From NCBI GenBank assembly GCA_017408735.1, contig JAFQUB010000050.1, positions 1 through 64,000 of the forward strand: DNA of 64,000 nucleotides. Direction: 5' to 3'. The position numbers and the translations under genes were made by a program. Below, one piece after another: positions 18,436-27,345 of the stretch; positions within the stretch are counted from its first letter, which is position 1; each line of letters starts with the position of its first letter. Source of the DNA: Lachnospiraceae bacterium. Its GTDB lineage: Bacteria > Bacillota > Clostridia > Lachnospirales > Lachnospiraceae. The notes below the pieces were generated by a model. It saw only the letters and a program-made list of their open reading frames with translations. It ran no database searches and was not told the origin of the DNA.

Positions 18436-18485
18436 TAGATAGAAACAGAGCCGGATTTTCTTTAATCCGGCTCTATTTCTATCTA
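18436..18485. terminator. Strong terminator between converging genes
   Basis: A stem of about 20 bp (18436-18456 with 18464-18485) contains the GC-rich core AGAGCCGGATT/AATCCGGCTCT and can serve both the ECF gene (+) and the CD3324-type gene (-). Confidence 0.85.
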
Positions 18486-18498
18486 ATTCTGACTTATC

Positions 18499-18762
18499 CT
18501 AATTTTTCCGCAAAATTCTATGGATACTTTTTTCTGACAAATAATACTTTACCGCCAATTCTTTTACACACATACCATTTTTATGATCATTTGCAATCTT
18601 CGTGTTTCTTTCTTCCAGTTCTTTACGTATCATGGTCTGCTCTCCCCAGCTCCGTCTTTCTTCGGATTTTCTTGGAATATATAAACATTCACCATCTACA
18701 TAATTTTGAATTAGCCGAATCAGTTCCAGCGGTAATACTTGTTCTGCTTTTCTATAGCCCAT
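18499..18762 (-). CDS. CD3324 family small DNA-binding protein
   Basis: The 87-residue protein matches the CD3324 family of Clostridia: an N-terminal segment VLPLELIRLIQNYVDGECLYIPRK, a conserved SWGEQT, and a C-terminal helix-turn-helix CVKELAVKYYLSEKSIHRIL related to the Mor activator fold. It is probably a small regulator; targets are unknown. It has an AGGAGG site 6 nt before its start and is preceded by a leader with a tiny ORF and a hairpin. Confidence 0.8.
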   Translation of the reverse strand: MGYRKAEQVLPLELIRLIQNYVDGECLYIPRKSEERRSWGEQTMIRKELEERNTKIANDHKNGMCVKELAVKYYLSEKSIHRILRKN

Positions 18763-18780
18763 ATTGCCCTCCTAAAACAA

Positions 18781-18951
18781 AATATTTCTGTTAGGATTCG
18801 CAATGGCTACGACAAATTATATTCTGCTATAGCCACTGCTACGCAAAAATAACATATCGTTTCATATATTTCTCCTCCTTCTTTTGTAACCTTATTTAAC
18901 GTTTTTACTTACTATTAAGATTATTATACCCTCAGAAACCCAAAAGCTCAA
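18781..18951 (-). promoter_or_regulatory. Promoter, 8-codon leader ORF and hairpin before the CD3324-type gene
   Basis: A promoter TTGAGC-N17-TATAAT (18946-18951 and 18923-18928) drives a leader that contains GGAGGAG followed by an ORF encoding MKRYVIFA and a stop (18839-18865). Straight after it lies an inverted repeat GCAATGGCTA/TAGCCACTGC (18800-18839) with one mismatch. The arrangement resembles translation-coupled attenuation; the hairpin has no clear U tract. Confidence 0.45.
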
Positions 18952-19029
18952 GTCTTCTTTTGTGGTTCCATTCTCTTACCATATTAATTTAAAAACAGTT
19001 CATTGGTAAAAAAATCGAAAACAATAATT

Positions 19030-19908
19030 CTAGCAAAAGTCAAACAAACTCAACTGTTCTCCTGCCTGCTTATCCTCATACAAATGCATATATTCAAACA
19101 ACCGGTTTGTATCACATACAATTCCCTGCTTTTTGCATTCCTGTCTTACAAGCTCTTTCAAATAGTTCCTGTTCGGAGAAGGTACTTCGTACGCACTCCC
19201 AAACTGCCTTATGTAGGTTTCTTTCAACCCCGGAAAAAACTCATCCAATTTCCGGTAGAAATATTGTCTGTCACCATCTCTTAATGTTACCCCAATATCA
19301 AAGAAAAGAATCCCATAAACTCTAGCTTCTATGCAGTAATCCAATATTCCCCTTATATTTTCTTCGGTATCATTAATATATGGTAGAATCGGCGTCATCC
19401 AACATATGGTAGGAATCCCTTCCTCTCTCATAATATTCAACACTTCTGCCCTTCGCTTTGTAGTGCACACATGAGGTTCTATCACCTTACACAACTCTTC
19501 ATGATATGTTGTCATGGTCATTTGCACAACACATTTTGACTTCCTATGAATACTTTTTAGCAAATCTAAGTCTCGCAAAATTCTGTCAGATTTAGTTAGT
19601 ATCGACAAGCCATATCCATAATAATCAATTAACTCCAGACATTTTCTTGTAAGCCCTAATTTTTCCTCTGCATGTAAATACGGATCACTCATGGCACCGG
19701 TTCCAATCATACATTTCTTCCGTTTGCCTTTCAATATTTTCTCTAATAACTCCGGTGCATTTATTTTCACTTCAATATCTTCAAACTCATGTTCCATTTG
19801 ATAACAGGTACTTCTGGCATCACAATAAATACACCCATGGGTACATCCCCTGTAAATATTCATACCATTTCGGGCTGACAAAATGGATTTTGCTATTTTT
19901 TCATGCAT
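19030..19908 (-). CDS. SPL-family radical SAM protein
   Basis: The 292-residue protein has the radical SAM cysteines C22/C26/C29 in GCTHGCIYCDARS, with the following aromatic-rich segment and KCMIGTGAMSDPYLHAEEKLGLTRK typical of the spore-photoproduct-lyase-like (Rv2578c/SplB-related) group of uncharacterised proteins. It is shorter than true SplB and lacks its DNA lesion-binding C-terminus, so lyase activity is not claimed. It is 31 nt downstream of aroB and probably co-transcribed with it. Confidence 0.75.
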   Translation of the reverse strand: MHEKIAKSILSARNGMNIYRGCTHGCIYCDARSTCYQMEHEFEDIEVKINAPELLEKILKGKRKKCMIGTGAMSDPYLHAEEKLGLTRKCLELIDYYGYGLSILTKSDRILRDLDLLKSIHRKSKCVVQMTMTTYHEELCKVIEPHVCTTKRRAEVLNIMREEGIPTICWMTPILPYINDTEENIRGILDYCIEARVYGILFFDIGVTLRDGDRQYFYRKLDEFFPGLKETYIRQFGSAYEVPSPNRNYLKELVRQECKKQGIVCDTNRLFEYMHLYEDKQAGEQLSLFDFC

Positions 19909-19939
19909 AACATTTCACTCGCTTCACTGTCTGTAGTTA

Positions 19940-21067
19940 TTATTTCATTTCCATAATAATCTCCCGTGCCACACTTTCCTCGATTGGAATCGCAAAGTTA
20001 TTCTCTTGATACTCCACAATTTCCCCAATTCCCTGTTGCACTACAAATCTAAGCTGACCGTTTTTCACTTTTTTATCTGTATACAGTTTTTTCACTAATT
20101 TTTCTCTGTCTATGTACTCAGGAATAACTACTGGCAGCTTTGCCTGTTCCAACAAAGCAATTACCCTGTTCTTTTCTTCTTCTGTTACGTAACCAAGTTT
20201 CTTTGCCAAAGATACTTCTGCAACCATTCCGATGGACAAGGCTTCCCCATGGAGTAATTGATAATCGCTAACCGTTTCAATGGCACGCCCTACTGTATGA
20301 CCGAGATTTAAGATTTCTCTTAATCCACTTTCTTTCTCATCCTGCATTACTACTTTATACTTAATTCTGCAGTTTTCCTCTGCAATATGTTCACAAGCCT
20401 CTTTATCAATAGCTAAAATCTTATCTATATTTTCTTCCAAAAATTCAAAAAAATCCTTGTTGGCAATGCAGGCGTGTTTTATGGTTTCTGCCAGTCCACT
20501 GGATATTTGTCGTTTCGGTAATGTTTTCCATGTTGCAATATCTAAATACACCTTTTCCGGCTGGTTAAAAATTCCAATCAGGTTAGTAGCCAGCGGCGTA
20601 TCTACTGCAGTCTTTCCCCCCACCGAAGCGTCCGCTGCCGCAAGCAGGGTCGTTGCATAATTAATAAATGGTACACCTCTTCCGAAAGTTCCTGCAACAA
20701 ATCCAGCCAAGTCAGTAACTACACCGCCGCCTACTGCTATAATACAGCAATCCCTGCGATATCCCTTTTCCAACATGGCATCTTCTATGGCATCTTCTAT
20801 GTTCTCTTTGGTTTTTCGTGTTTTTGATTTTTCTCCTGCTTCAAATACAAACAAATCTGCCGTATAGCCCTGTTCTAGTAATGACTGATATATTTTTTCT
20901 GCATATAAATCTTTTACAACACTGTCTGTGATAACTGCAAACTTTTTAATTTCTCCTACCAGTCCATTTTTTATATCCTTAATAAACTGCTGCTGCAAGC
21001 CAAAACCAATTTCAATTTCATAACTGTCATCTACCCACTTTTTTAATTCTACCTGAAACGAACCCAT
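19940..21067 (-). CDS. aroB: 3-dehydroquinate synthase
   Basis: AroB catalyses the second step of the shikimate pathway, converting DAHP to 3-dehydroquinate with NAD and zinc. The 375-residue product contains IIAVGGGVVTDLAGFVAGTFGRG, INYATTLLAAADASVGGKTAVD, the zinc-region E in SGLAETIKHACI, and NLGHTVGRAIET with the later LLHGEALSIGM. No other shikimate genes are adjacent. It lies 24 nt after the ABC-class ATPase gene on the same strand. Confidence 0.95.
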   Translation of the reverse strand: MGSFQVELKKWVDDSYEIEIGFGLQQQFIKDIKNGLVGEIKKFAVITDSVVKDLYAEKIYQSLLEQGYTADLFVFEAGEKSKTRKTKENIEDAIEDAMLEKGYRRDCCIIAVGGGVVTDLAGFVAGTFGRGVPFINYATTLLAAADASVGGKTAVDTPLATNLIGIFNQPEKVYLDIATWKTLPKRQISSGLAETIKHACIANKDFFEFLEENIDKILAIDKEACEHIAEENCRIKYKVVMQDEKESGLREILNLGHTVGRAIETVSDYQLLHGEALSIGMVAEVSLAKKLGYVTEEEKNRVIALLEQAKLPVVIPEYIDREKLVKKLYTDKKVKNGQLRFVVQQGIGEIVEYQENNFAIPIEESVAREIIMEMK

Positions 21068-21091
21068 TCCTCTTGTTCCTCCCTTATCTTG

Positions 21092-22792
21092 TTAAAACTT
21101 AAGCTTCCGATATCTATTAATGCACGCAAAAATTTCCTGTCTTCTTGGCATTGCCAGATTACACGGCAGACAACTGCCTCCACAGATTTTTCCCAGTTCT
21201 TGTCTTTCTATCATCTGTACCAATAACTCAACCACTTCCTGCAAGGTTCTTTTTCCATCGAAAACCTGAGTTTGTGCATATTTTAACAAATGTCCCAACA
21301 TTACCAACTGTTCTGAATCCATAAGCTGTTCCACATACCTTACATCGACCACCTCATGATTCAGACAAATGGAATCCCGTCCCATAGTCTTTAGTTTAAT
21401 ACGCTGCTCCCCTTTTAACTTCCCGTCCGGTTTTACCATACGTTTGAATTTAAGCTCCGGTATTGATGCTGTTCCTTTTGTGGACAAAGGAAAAACTCTT
21501 GCCTGTTCCTTGGCAAATTCTGTAATGTCCATTGGCTCATATCGGTTCATTTGTATCACGCAGTCTGCTTTATGAAAGTATGAACCGGAACTGCCTGCTA
21601 CTAATATAGTAGAAATTCCAAATGTCTGATACAAAGCTTCTACCCTGTCGATAAATGGTACGATTGGCTCTGCTTCCTTTTGTACCACCCGCTGCATTAA
21701 CTCATCACGAATCATAAAATTGGTGGCACTGGTATCTTCATCAATCAAAAATACTTTCGTTCCTGCCTCCATACTTTCTACCATATTAGCCGCCTGTGAA
21801 GTACTTCCACTGGCATCCTCCGTTTCAAATGCCACGGTATCCTTTCCGTTTGGAAGGTCACGGATAAACATGGAAATATCAACATTTTTAATACTTCTGC
21901 CATCTTCTGCACGAATCTTCATAGCAGTGTCATCTGTAATCACATATTCTCTGCCATCCCCTGCAATATGATTATACACTCCGGCTTCCAACGCCTTTAA
22001 CAGTGTGGATTTTCCATGATATCCTCCACCTACAATTAAATTAATTCCCTTTTTGATTCCCATTCCTTTTAAGGCACCATAATGGGGAAGATTCATGGTA
22101 ACTTCCATGCTTTCCGGTGATACAAACCTTACTGCATCTTTCATAGGACGCCCGGAAACACCAGATTCTCTAGGCAATATTGCTCCATTTCCCACGAACG
22201 CCACCAATCCCATTTTGTTTAACTGCTCTCTGATATACTTCTGCTCTTCTGCCAAGTTTGCCACAGCTTCCAGTTCTTCTTTTGGAAGCACCTGATAGTA
22301 CAAGGTTGTCTTCACACATTCCGGCAGAAATTGAAATAATATTTTTTCCAATTCTCTGGAATTTACCGTCCGTCCATTAGCAGGAAAACCAATTTCCATA
22401 CGAAGTATCAGATTGCCGGTAACTTCTTCTATGGTACAACCACTACGCTCCAATATTTCCTGCCCCGGACGACTTACTGTCATCAATCCACTTTTTCCAG
22501 AACCTTTTGCTTTGAAAGATACTTTTTCCACACCTTTGCCAAATTTTCGAAGAAGATAATCCTGCAATGCAATTCGTTTTTCTTTTTCCTGCCATAAGTG
22601 TTTTGGAAAACCTGCCTGTTGCCCTGAAATATGTATACTGACTTTAGATGGAGAAGCAAACGGATCCCCCTGCACATGGTCAATAGAAAGTACATAACCC
22701 GAAAACTCATATTTTCCCTTCGTGTCCTTATATGCCGGATAGCCTTTATGGTCAATTCTATCTAAAATACTCTTTAATTCTGTGGATTTCAT
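21092..22792 (-). CDS. Predicted ATPase of the ABC class (PF09818)
   Basis: I prefer the ATG at 22792 (MKSTELKSILDRIDHKGYPAYKD), which has GGAG 6 nt upstream and follows the preceding stop codon closely; an alternative ATG lies at 22804. The 566-residue protein has an N-terminal domain, then a P-loop GGGYHGKST near residue 260, a signature-like segment DASGSTSQAANMVE and a Walker B VFLIDEDTSATNFM. This family has an unusual stand-alone ABC-type nucleotide-binding domain. Its cellular role is not established; a role with nucleic acid is suspected for relatives. Confidence 0.85.
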   Translation of the reverse strand: MKSTELKSILDRIDHKGYPAYKDTKGKYEFSGYVLSIDHVQGDPFASPSKVSIHISGQQAGFPKHLWQEKEKRIALQDYLLRKFGKGVEKVSFKAKGSGKSGLMTVSRPGQEILERSGCTIEEVTGNLILRMEIGFPANGRTVNSRELEKILFQFLPECVKTTLYYQVLPKEELEAVANLAEEQKYIREQLNKMGLVAFVGNGAILPRESGVSGRPMKDAVRFVSPESMEVTMNLPHYGALKGMGIKKGINLIVGGGYHGKSTLLKALEAGVYNHIAGDGREYVITDDTAMKIRAEDGRSIKNVDISMFIRDLPNGKDTVAFETEDASGSTSQAANMVESMEAGTKVFLIDEDTSATNFMIRDELMQRVVQKEAEPIVPFIDRVEALYQTFGISTILVAGSSGSYFHKADCVIQMNRYEPMDITEFAKEQARVFPLSTKGTASIPELKFKRMVKPDGKLKGEQRIKLKTMGRDSICLNHEVVDVRYVEQLMDSEQLVMLGHLLKYAQTQVFDGKRTLQEVVELLVQMIERQELGKICGGSCLPCNLAMPRRQEIFACINRYRKLKF

Positions 22793-22793
22793 T

Positions 22794-23444
22794 TTACACT
22801 CCATTCTGCTTTCTAATCAGACTGCTTATTTTCCACAGGAAAAAACCTATTGCATATGCTATTCCCAAAATCAGAACTACATAAAAAACAGACATTCCTA
22901 TGGATTGTTCATATACATGTAAAAACGCGTATGGTCCATACATGATTTTTGCTATATTTAAACTTGTTGAAATAACTGCATATAACACAGTAGGTGTCAA
23001 AGATAGCAGTATCTTATTTTTCTTTAAATCATTTTGATAGGCATCTACCACAAAAAAGGAAAATACTGCAAGAATAGGGCATAAAGTATGCTGATACTTT
23101 AAAGGTCCTTCAAAAAACATTCTAATATATTCTGGAATTCCTCCTGCCGGTGCTAATATAAAAAGCACCACCATAAACGTAATTGTCATACAACAAGTGG
23201 CAAGATACTTCATATCTTTTATCCATGGTGAACGTTCTTTTTGTTTTAACACACTTATCTGATACACCAAATCAAGCATACACGCCAAGGAGATAAAGAG
23301 ATTACTCTCAACCGTATAGTATGACAGCATTACCATTCCATTTTCATATATTTCAACATAGCTGCCCCAAATACCAAAAATAATAATTACAGTATCAATT
23401 ATGATACCTAATATGCTTCGTTTCTTCTGTGCTTCTAATTTCAC
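22794..23444 (-). CDS. Pr6Pr-like six-helix membrane protein
   Basis: The 216-residue protein has about six hydrophobic segments, an early YYTVESNLFISLACMLDL and a late GPYAFLHVYEQS, as in the Pr6Pr/FAR-17a-like family of bacterial membrane proteins. The substrate is unknown. Its stop codon is almost contiguous with the start of the ABC-class ATPase gene and it lies 13 nt after the YgjP-type protease gene, so a four-gene operon is likely. Confidence 0.6.
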   Translation of the reverse strand: MKLEAQKKRSILGIIIDTVIIIFGIWGSYVEIYENGMVMLSYYTVESNLFISLACMLDLVYQISVLKQKERSPWIKDMKYLATCCMTITFMVVLFILAPAGGIPEYIRMFFEGPLKYQHTLCPILAVFSFFVVDAYQNDLKKNKILLSLTPTVLYAVISTSLNIAKIMYGPYAFLHVYEQSIGMSVFYVVLILGIAYAIGFFLWKISSLIRKQNGV

Positions 23445-23457
23445 GTTTTTTGCTCCT

Positions 23458-24144
23458 TTAGTTCTTTTCGTTTAGTTCTTTTCTGAGTTTTCTCCATTCC
23501 GGCAAAAACAAATCCATATAACCATAAAATCTTTCATTATGATTCCGTTCCAAAAGATGTGTCATTTCATGAACCACCACATATTCCAGACATTCTGGTT
23601 TACTTTTTGCCAACTGTAGATTTAACCAGATGCGATGTGCTGCAATGTTACAGGTTCCCCATCTGGTTTTCATATTTTTCACATTCCATTCCTTCACCTG
23701 AACCTTCATGACAGGTTCCCATTTTTCTATCAGTTCCGGAATTCTTAATTTTAACTGTTTTCGATACCACTCGTTTAGGTATTGTTTCCGCTGCTCTCTG
23801 GTACAACCTTCTTTTATATACATCTGTATCTTATCTTCTGCCAATGCAATTTTCTTACACCCGCCATACTCCTGCACTTCCAATGAATATTCCCTTCCAA
23901 AAAACATGATTTTTTCACCGGTTTCATATTGTAAAGCTTCCTGTATTGGCTGGTTTTCATATCTCTTTCTTTTATCCAAAATCCAGTCTTGCTTTGATAT
24001 TACAAATTCTTCAATGGCTTTCAGGCTCATTCTTTTAGGAGCAGAAATCACTACTTTTCCATTGGGTGAAAGCACTTTTAAATATATATTTTTTATCTTC
24101 TTTTTTTCAATGGTAAGAGGAATTCCTCCTATTTCTGTTTCCAT
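23458..24144 (-). CDS. YgjP/SprT-like zinc metallopeptidase
   Basis: The 228-residue protein matches the M48-related YgjP group: an N-terminal beta domain (VVISAPKRMSLKAIEEFV), the strand MKTRWGTCN, and the zinc motif HEMTH at 192-196 with a third ligand H202 in NHNERFY. Substrates are unknown. It is the upstream member of a run with the Pr6Pr-like, ABC-class ATPase and aroB genes. Confidence 0.85.
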   Translation of the reverse strand: METEIGGIPLTIEKKKIKNIYLKVLSPNGKVVISAPKRMSLKAIEEFVISKQDWILDKRKRYENQPIQEALQYETGEKIMFFGREYSLEVQEYGGCKKIALAEDKIQMYIKEGCTREQRKQYLNEWYRKQLKLRIPELIEKWEPVMKVQVKEWNVKNMKTRWGTCNIAAHRIWLNLQLAKSKPECLEYVVVHEMTHLLERNHNERFYGYMDLFLPEWRKLRKELNEKN

Positions 24145-24166
24145 TTGATTGTTCTTCCTTTCAAGA

Positions 24167-24448
24167 TTAAAGCAGTTTAAATCCTACACCAATCACAATT
24201 ATTATCTGAAGAATCAGAATCACCGGCATTCCTATCACAAAATACCAGTGTTTTGTTTTATGCCTGCAAATCGTCATTCCAAGATTAGAGCCAATGCTTC
24301 CACCTAAGAGAGCAATGATAAACAATGTTTTTTCAGGAATTCTCCACTGATGTTTTATGGCTTTTCTCTTATCTATGTACATGGATAAAAAGCCGATTAT
24401 GGTCATTACCAGCACATATCCTGCAAATATCTTAGATTGTATTGTCAT
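24167..24448 (-). CDS. DUF1294 small membrane protein
   Basis: The start is placed at ATG 24448, which follows GGAGGG by four bases; an ORF six codons longer has no such site. The protein of 93 residues has MYIDKRKAIKHQWRIPEKTL, GGSIGSNLGM and HKTKHWYF, the standard DUF1294 pattern with about three transmembrane helices. Function unknown. Confidence 0.85.
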   Translation of the reverse strand: MTIQSKIFAGYVLVMTIIGFLSMYIDKRKAIKHQWRIPEKTLFIIALLGGSIGSNLGMTICRHKTKHWYFVIGMPVILILQIIIVIGVGFKLL

Positions 24449-24504
24449 TTTTCCCTCCAGTCCCATGATATAAAGTATTCTACTATTTTTTACAATTTAT
24501 TCTT

Positions 24505-25566
24505 TTATTTCTGTGTCTTCATTTTTTCGATTGTTTCAAGAGCAGCCTGCAATTCCCGATTTTGCTTTTCTAATCTATCCTGCATTTCATCTATCTTATC
24601 CTGCTGCTTATCTATTTTCCCTTGCTGTTCGTCTATCTTTCCCTGCTGTTCGTCTATCTTTCCCTGCTGTTCGTCTATCTTATCCTGCATTTCATCTATC
24701 ATATATTGTACTGTGTTTTCATCCAACATTTGTAATTCTTTTGAAAACATACCAATCACCCTCTCTCTGTTTCGGCACAGCTCATAGATATCCTCATACA
24801 TTGGTTTAAACTCCGGATAAGCAGTTATTAACCGCACAATTTCTTCCGGTTCATCCATACTGAGAAATGTAAGCCATGCATCTACTTTATTGGTTATGGC
24901 TTCATTGTGCCTTTTTTTCCGAAAGATGTCAAGTGGCACCATCACGTATCGTTGTAACATATTTAGCTTAAGCCCCGTGTCAGCTTCCGGCGATATATAA
25001 TGAATATAATCCTCTGGAAAAAGATGAAATTCTCTTGGGCTGTGCTCATATAACACAATGGTATAAACCGGTTTAATATCTTTGTACGTAAACTGTTTCC
25101 CCCTCTTATCCCGTACACGTTTATACTGTCTTAAGAGCAAATCGGCGGAATAGCATGCCGCACGTTCCCCTGGGAACATGTATCCAATCTTCTGTATCTC
25201 AATATTGGCAATGCTTCCATCTTCCAACTCTACCACTAAATCTGTAATCAGCAATGAATTTTCCAACGCTATTCGTACAGAATCGTTGGGCAACACATGT
25301 AAAATTTTCACCTTTTGTTTTAGCATTACGGATAAAAAATCATTTAAACGTTCCGGTGAATACTCAGGATTTGCCACTTCTTTAAAGAAGGAATCATAAA
25401 GCATCTTCACTCCCCTGGCACCAGTACAGAAATCGAGAAATTCCTCCTGCTGTTTTTCGGTCCACTGGTTAAATTGTTCTTGAAGTTCTTTTTTACTGGC
25501 AATATCAGCCAGTACCTCGCTTCTTTCCCGTATCAACGGAAAATATTTCTTTAAGTTATTTGTCAT
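24505..25566 (-). CDS. Rpn family PD-(D/E)XK nuclease/putative transposase
   Basis: The start at 25566 follows GGAGGGG; the ORF has an upstream ATG without a ribosome binding site. The 353-residue protein belongs to the PD-(D/E)XK family often labelled recombination-promoting nuclease (PF12784): FFKEVANPEYSPERLNDFLSVML, then LVVELEDGSIANIEIQKIGY carrying the D and ExQ catalytic positions, then AACYSADLLLRQY. Residues about 295-350 form a coiled coil made of heptads such as KIDEQQG, encoded by a 21-bp tandem repeat. Members are multicopy in many Lachnospiraceae. Mobility is suggested by the family, not shown here. Confidence 0.85.
   Translation of the reverse strand: MTNNLKKYFPLIRERSEVLADIASKKELQEQFNQWTEKQQEEFLDFCTGARGVKMLYDSFFKEVANPEYSPERLNDFLSVMLKQKVKILHVLPNDSVRIALENSLLITDLVVELEDGSIANIEIQKIGYMFPGERAACYSADLLLRQYKRVRDKRGKQFTYKDIKPVYTIVLYEHSPREFHLFPEDYIHYISPEADTGLKLNMLQRYVMVPLDIFRKKRHNEAITNKVDAWLTFLSMDEPEEIVRLITAYPEFKPMYEDIYELCRNRERVIGMFSKELQMLDENTVQYMIDEMQDKIDEQQGKIDEQQGKIDEQQGKIDKQQDKIDEMQDRLEKQNRELQAALETIEKMKTQK
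24584..24700 (-). repeat. 21-bp tandem repeat coding for coiled-coil heptads
   Basis: Three nearly identical 21-bp units (about 24620-24685) flanked by degenerate ones encode successive KIDEQQG heptads. Because the unit is a multiple of three, slippage would change coiled-coil length without breaking the frame. Confidence 0.85.
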
Positions 25567-25599
25567 ATACTTCCCCTCCTGTATGAAATAATAAATAAT

Positions 25600-25713
25600 G
25601 AATATCCTCGGCTGAAACACCGACAAGAACCGTTTCCGGTCAAGATTTTGGCAGTCTGATAACTGCCTTTATATGATTTATTTATTATACCACACCTGAG
25701 TTCCAAATAACAA
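25600..25713 (-). promoter_or_regulatory. Promoter and triple-hairpin leader of the Rpn gene
   Basis: The promoter is TTGTTA (25708-25713), 18 nt, then TATAAT (25684-25689) preceded by TGG. The leader then holds three small hairpins in a row: GGCAGT/ACTGCC (25650-25667), ACCG/CGGT with a GAAA tetraloop on the RNA strand (25629-25640), and TCGG/CCGA (25608-25623). None has a U run, so they are more likely to act in translation or stability. Confidence 0.5.
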
Positions 25714-25760
25714 GTACATTTTTTTATCATCGTTACAATGTTACACCGCTTTTCATTGTC

Positions 25761-26603
25761 TTAATTCCCTCCTTTATTCATAATATGGTATATGATAACC
25801 GCTTGTTGAACTTCCAGCAAATACTTCTTAAATTCATAACCCACAAAATAATCACTGTCTACTGCATCTGAAGAAATTTCTTCACCTCTAAAAAATGGAG
25901 GACATGGATTTAAACAGGCTCCCGGATTAGCTTTTTTCATTCGATGTAAAGTAACCTGATAGTTTTGAAAATCTTCCAATTTTTCACTATTTAAAGAATC
26001 TGTACACACAATATCTTTTCCGAGTATTGCCTCATCCAGATTATGATTTACTTTAATTCCTTCTATTTCATATCCTTTTGGACAGCACTGTTCCAGCGAA
26101 AAACCCATTAATTCTGCTGCTTCTTTCCACGCATATCCAATGTTTCCCTTTGGTCCCACAAACAGAAATTTATCTTTTTTAACATCTTTCCGCATTTTAG
26201 ATAATGCATACAAATCCGCAAGCATTTCACAAGGATGATTGTTGTCTGTCATGGCATTTATCACCGGCATTTTTGCATACACCCCCATCTCATCAATCTT
26301 CGAAATTTCTTCATGCCTTACAATCACCCCATCTACCCATTGATTTAAATACCCCATTACGTCTTCAATTTCTTCTTTTTTATCCAATGCAGACGGAGTA
26401 AACAAAATGGACTGTCCTCCAAGCAGATAGATACCTTTTTCAAAGGTAACCCTTGTACGAATACTGGATTCAGGAAAAAACAACATCATTGTTTTTCCTT
26501 TTAAAAAATCCTTATATTTTCCTGTTGGTATTTCATCTGCTATTTGAAATATTGCCTTTACATCCTTTATGGAATAATCGCTTAAACGAATTAAGTCTTT
26601 CAT
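25761..26603 (-). CDS. Aspartate/ornithine-type carbamoyltransferase paralogue, substrate uncertain
   Basis: The 280-residue protein has the carbamoyl-phosphate motif in altered form: residues 43-54 read FPESSIRTRVTF, giving S-I-R-T-R where ornithine and aspartate enzymes have S-T-R-T-R. N-acetyl/N-succinyl-ornithine enzymes have S-L-R-T-R. It keeps NNHPCEMLADL (usually HPxQ) but the ornithine-binding HCLP is replaced by NPCPPF. It is shorter than typical OTC (about 310-330). No arginine or pyrimidine gene is adjacent. Calling it argF would be unsafe; an unusual acceptor substrate is likely. Confidence 0.7.
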   Translation of the reverse strand: MKDLIRLSDYSIKDVKAIFQIADEIPTGKYKDFLKGKTMMLFFPESSIRTRVTFEKGIYLLGGQSILFTPSALDKKEEIEDVMGYLNQWVDGVIVRHEEISKIDEMGVYAKMPVINAMTDNNHPCEMLADLYALSKMRKDVKKDKFLFVGPKGNIGYAWKEAAELMGFSLEQCCPKGYEIEGIKVNHNLDEAILGKDIVCTDSLNSEKLEDFQNYQVTLHRMKKANPGACLNPCPPFFRGEEISSDAVDSDYFVGYEFKKYLLEVQQAVIIYHIMNKGGN

Positions 26604-26682
26604 ATTTTTTTGCCTCCTTTATAATGGTTGGGAAATAAATCCCTCTATCATCTTTTATCAGTAATTTTTCTATCATGTCTTC

Positions 26683-27345
26683 TCATAACTCATATCCTCT
26701 TGCAAGTTCCGTAGGCAGATTGTCCCAAAGTTCGGTTCTTGTTCTATTTTCTCTTAATTTCTCCAATATTTTTATATCCGGTTCTGGATACACCACAAAA
26801 CCATCTTCCTCTCCCATTTCCGGGCGTATCGGGAATGCAAGATGTTCCTCCTCGATTGAAAACTGTGCATTTACACCATTTTTATTGCCTCTTGCGTCAA
26901 GTCGTATCCACTTTTTATATTCTTTCATATATACTCCATTAAGCCCGTGATATACTAAAACTGGCACTGTTTCATCAGCTATATTCACTTTTTGATAACA
27001 AAATCCCGCCGGTATAGATTTACAACGCAATAAAGCTGCTAATAAATGAGATTTGGCAAAACAGATTCCGTGACCTTCTTTCAGCACTTCCGAAGCAGAA
27101 CAGGTAATCTTGTCCTCATTTATGTCCGCTGAATGAGAAATATTATCTCGCACAAATTCATACGCTGCTTTGATAAATTCTAACTCACTGTTGGCTTTTT
27201 GAAATAATGTGTCAGCTAATTGCACAATGGCTTCATTTTTATAATCAATTACATCATCCACTACCAGATATTCGTTTCGTTCATCTGAATAGGGTGTCAC
27301 ATTCTTTTTTTCGTAATTAATCAACGTCATTTTACTATTAATCAC
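26683..27345 (-). CDS. Transglutaminase-like (cysteine protease fold) protein
   Basis: The reading frame is open further upstream, but I favour a GTG start at 27345 that has GGAGG seven bases before it. The product of about 220 residues has the transglutaminase core: C in GHGICFAKSHLLAALLR, H in VLVYHGLNGVYM and D in WIRLDARGNKNG, the Cys-His-Asp triad. The upstream in-frame codons encode the C-terminal end of a GNAT acetyltransferase (CHLYEKMGF), so the gene appears to have become joined to a decayed neighbour. Peptidase activity is possible but untested. Confidence 0.65.
   Translation of the reverse strand: MINSKMTLINYEKKNVTPYSDERNEYLVVDDVIDYKNEAIVQLADTLFQKANSELEFIKAAYEFVRDNISHSADINEDKITCSASEVLKEGHGICFAKSHLLAALLRCKSIPAGFCYQKVNIADETVPVLVYHGLNGVYMKEYKKWIRLDARGNKNGVNAQFSIEEEHLAFPIRPEMGEEDGFVVYPEPDIKILEKLRENRTRTELWDNLPTELARGYEL

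Noticed and set aside
19030-19908. Spore photoproduct lyase (splB)
   Set aside because: It has the radical SAM cluster and SPL-family features but is shorter than true SplB and lacks its lesion-binding region.
24584-24700. Short regular repeats resembling a CRISPR array
   Set aside because: The units are contiguous without spacers, are a multiple of three and encode heptads in the Rpn protein.
25761-26603. argF (ornithine carbamoyltransferase)
   Set aside because: Key substrate motifs differ and no arginine genes are linked.
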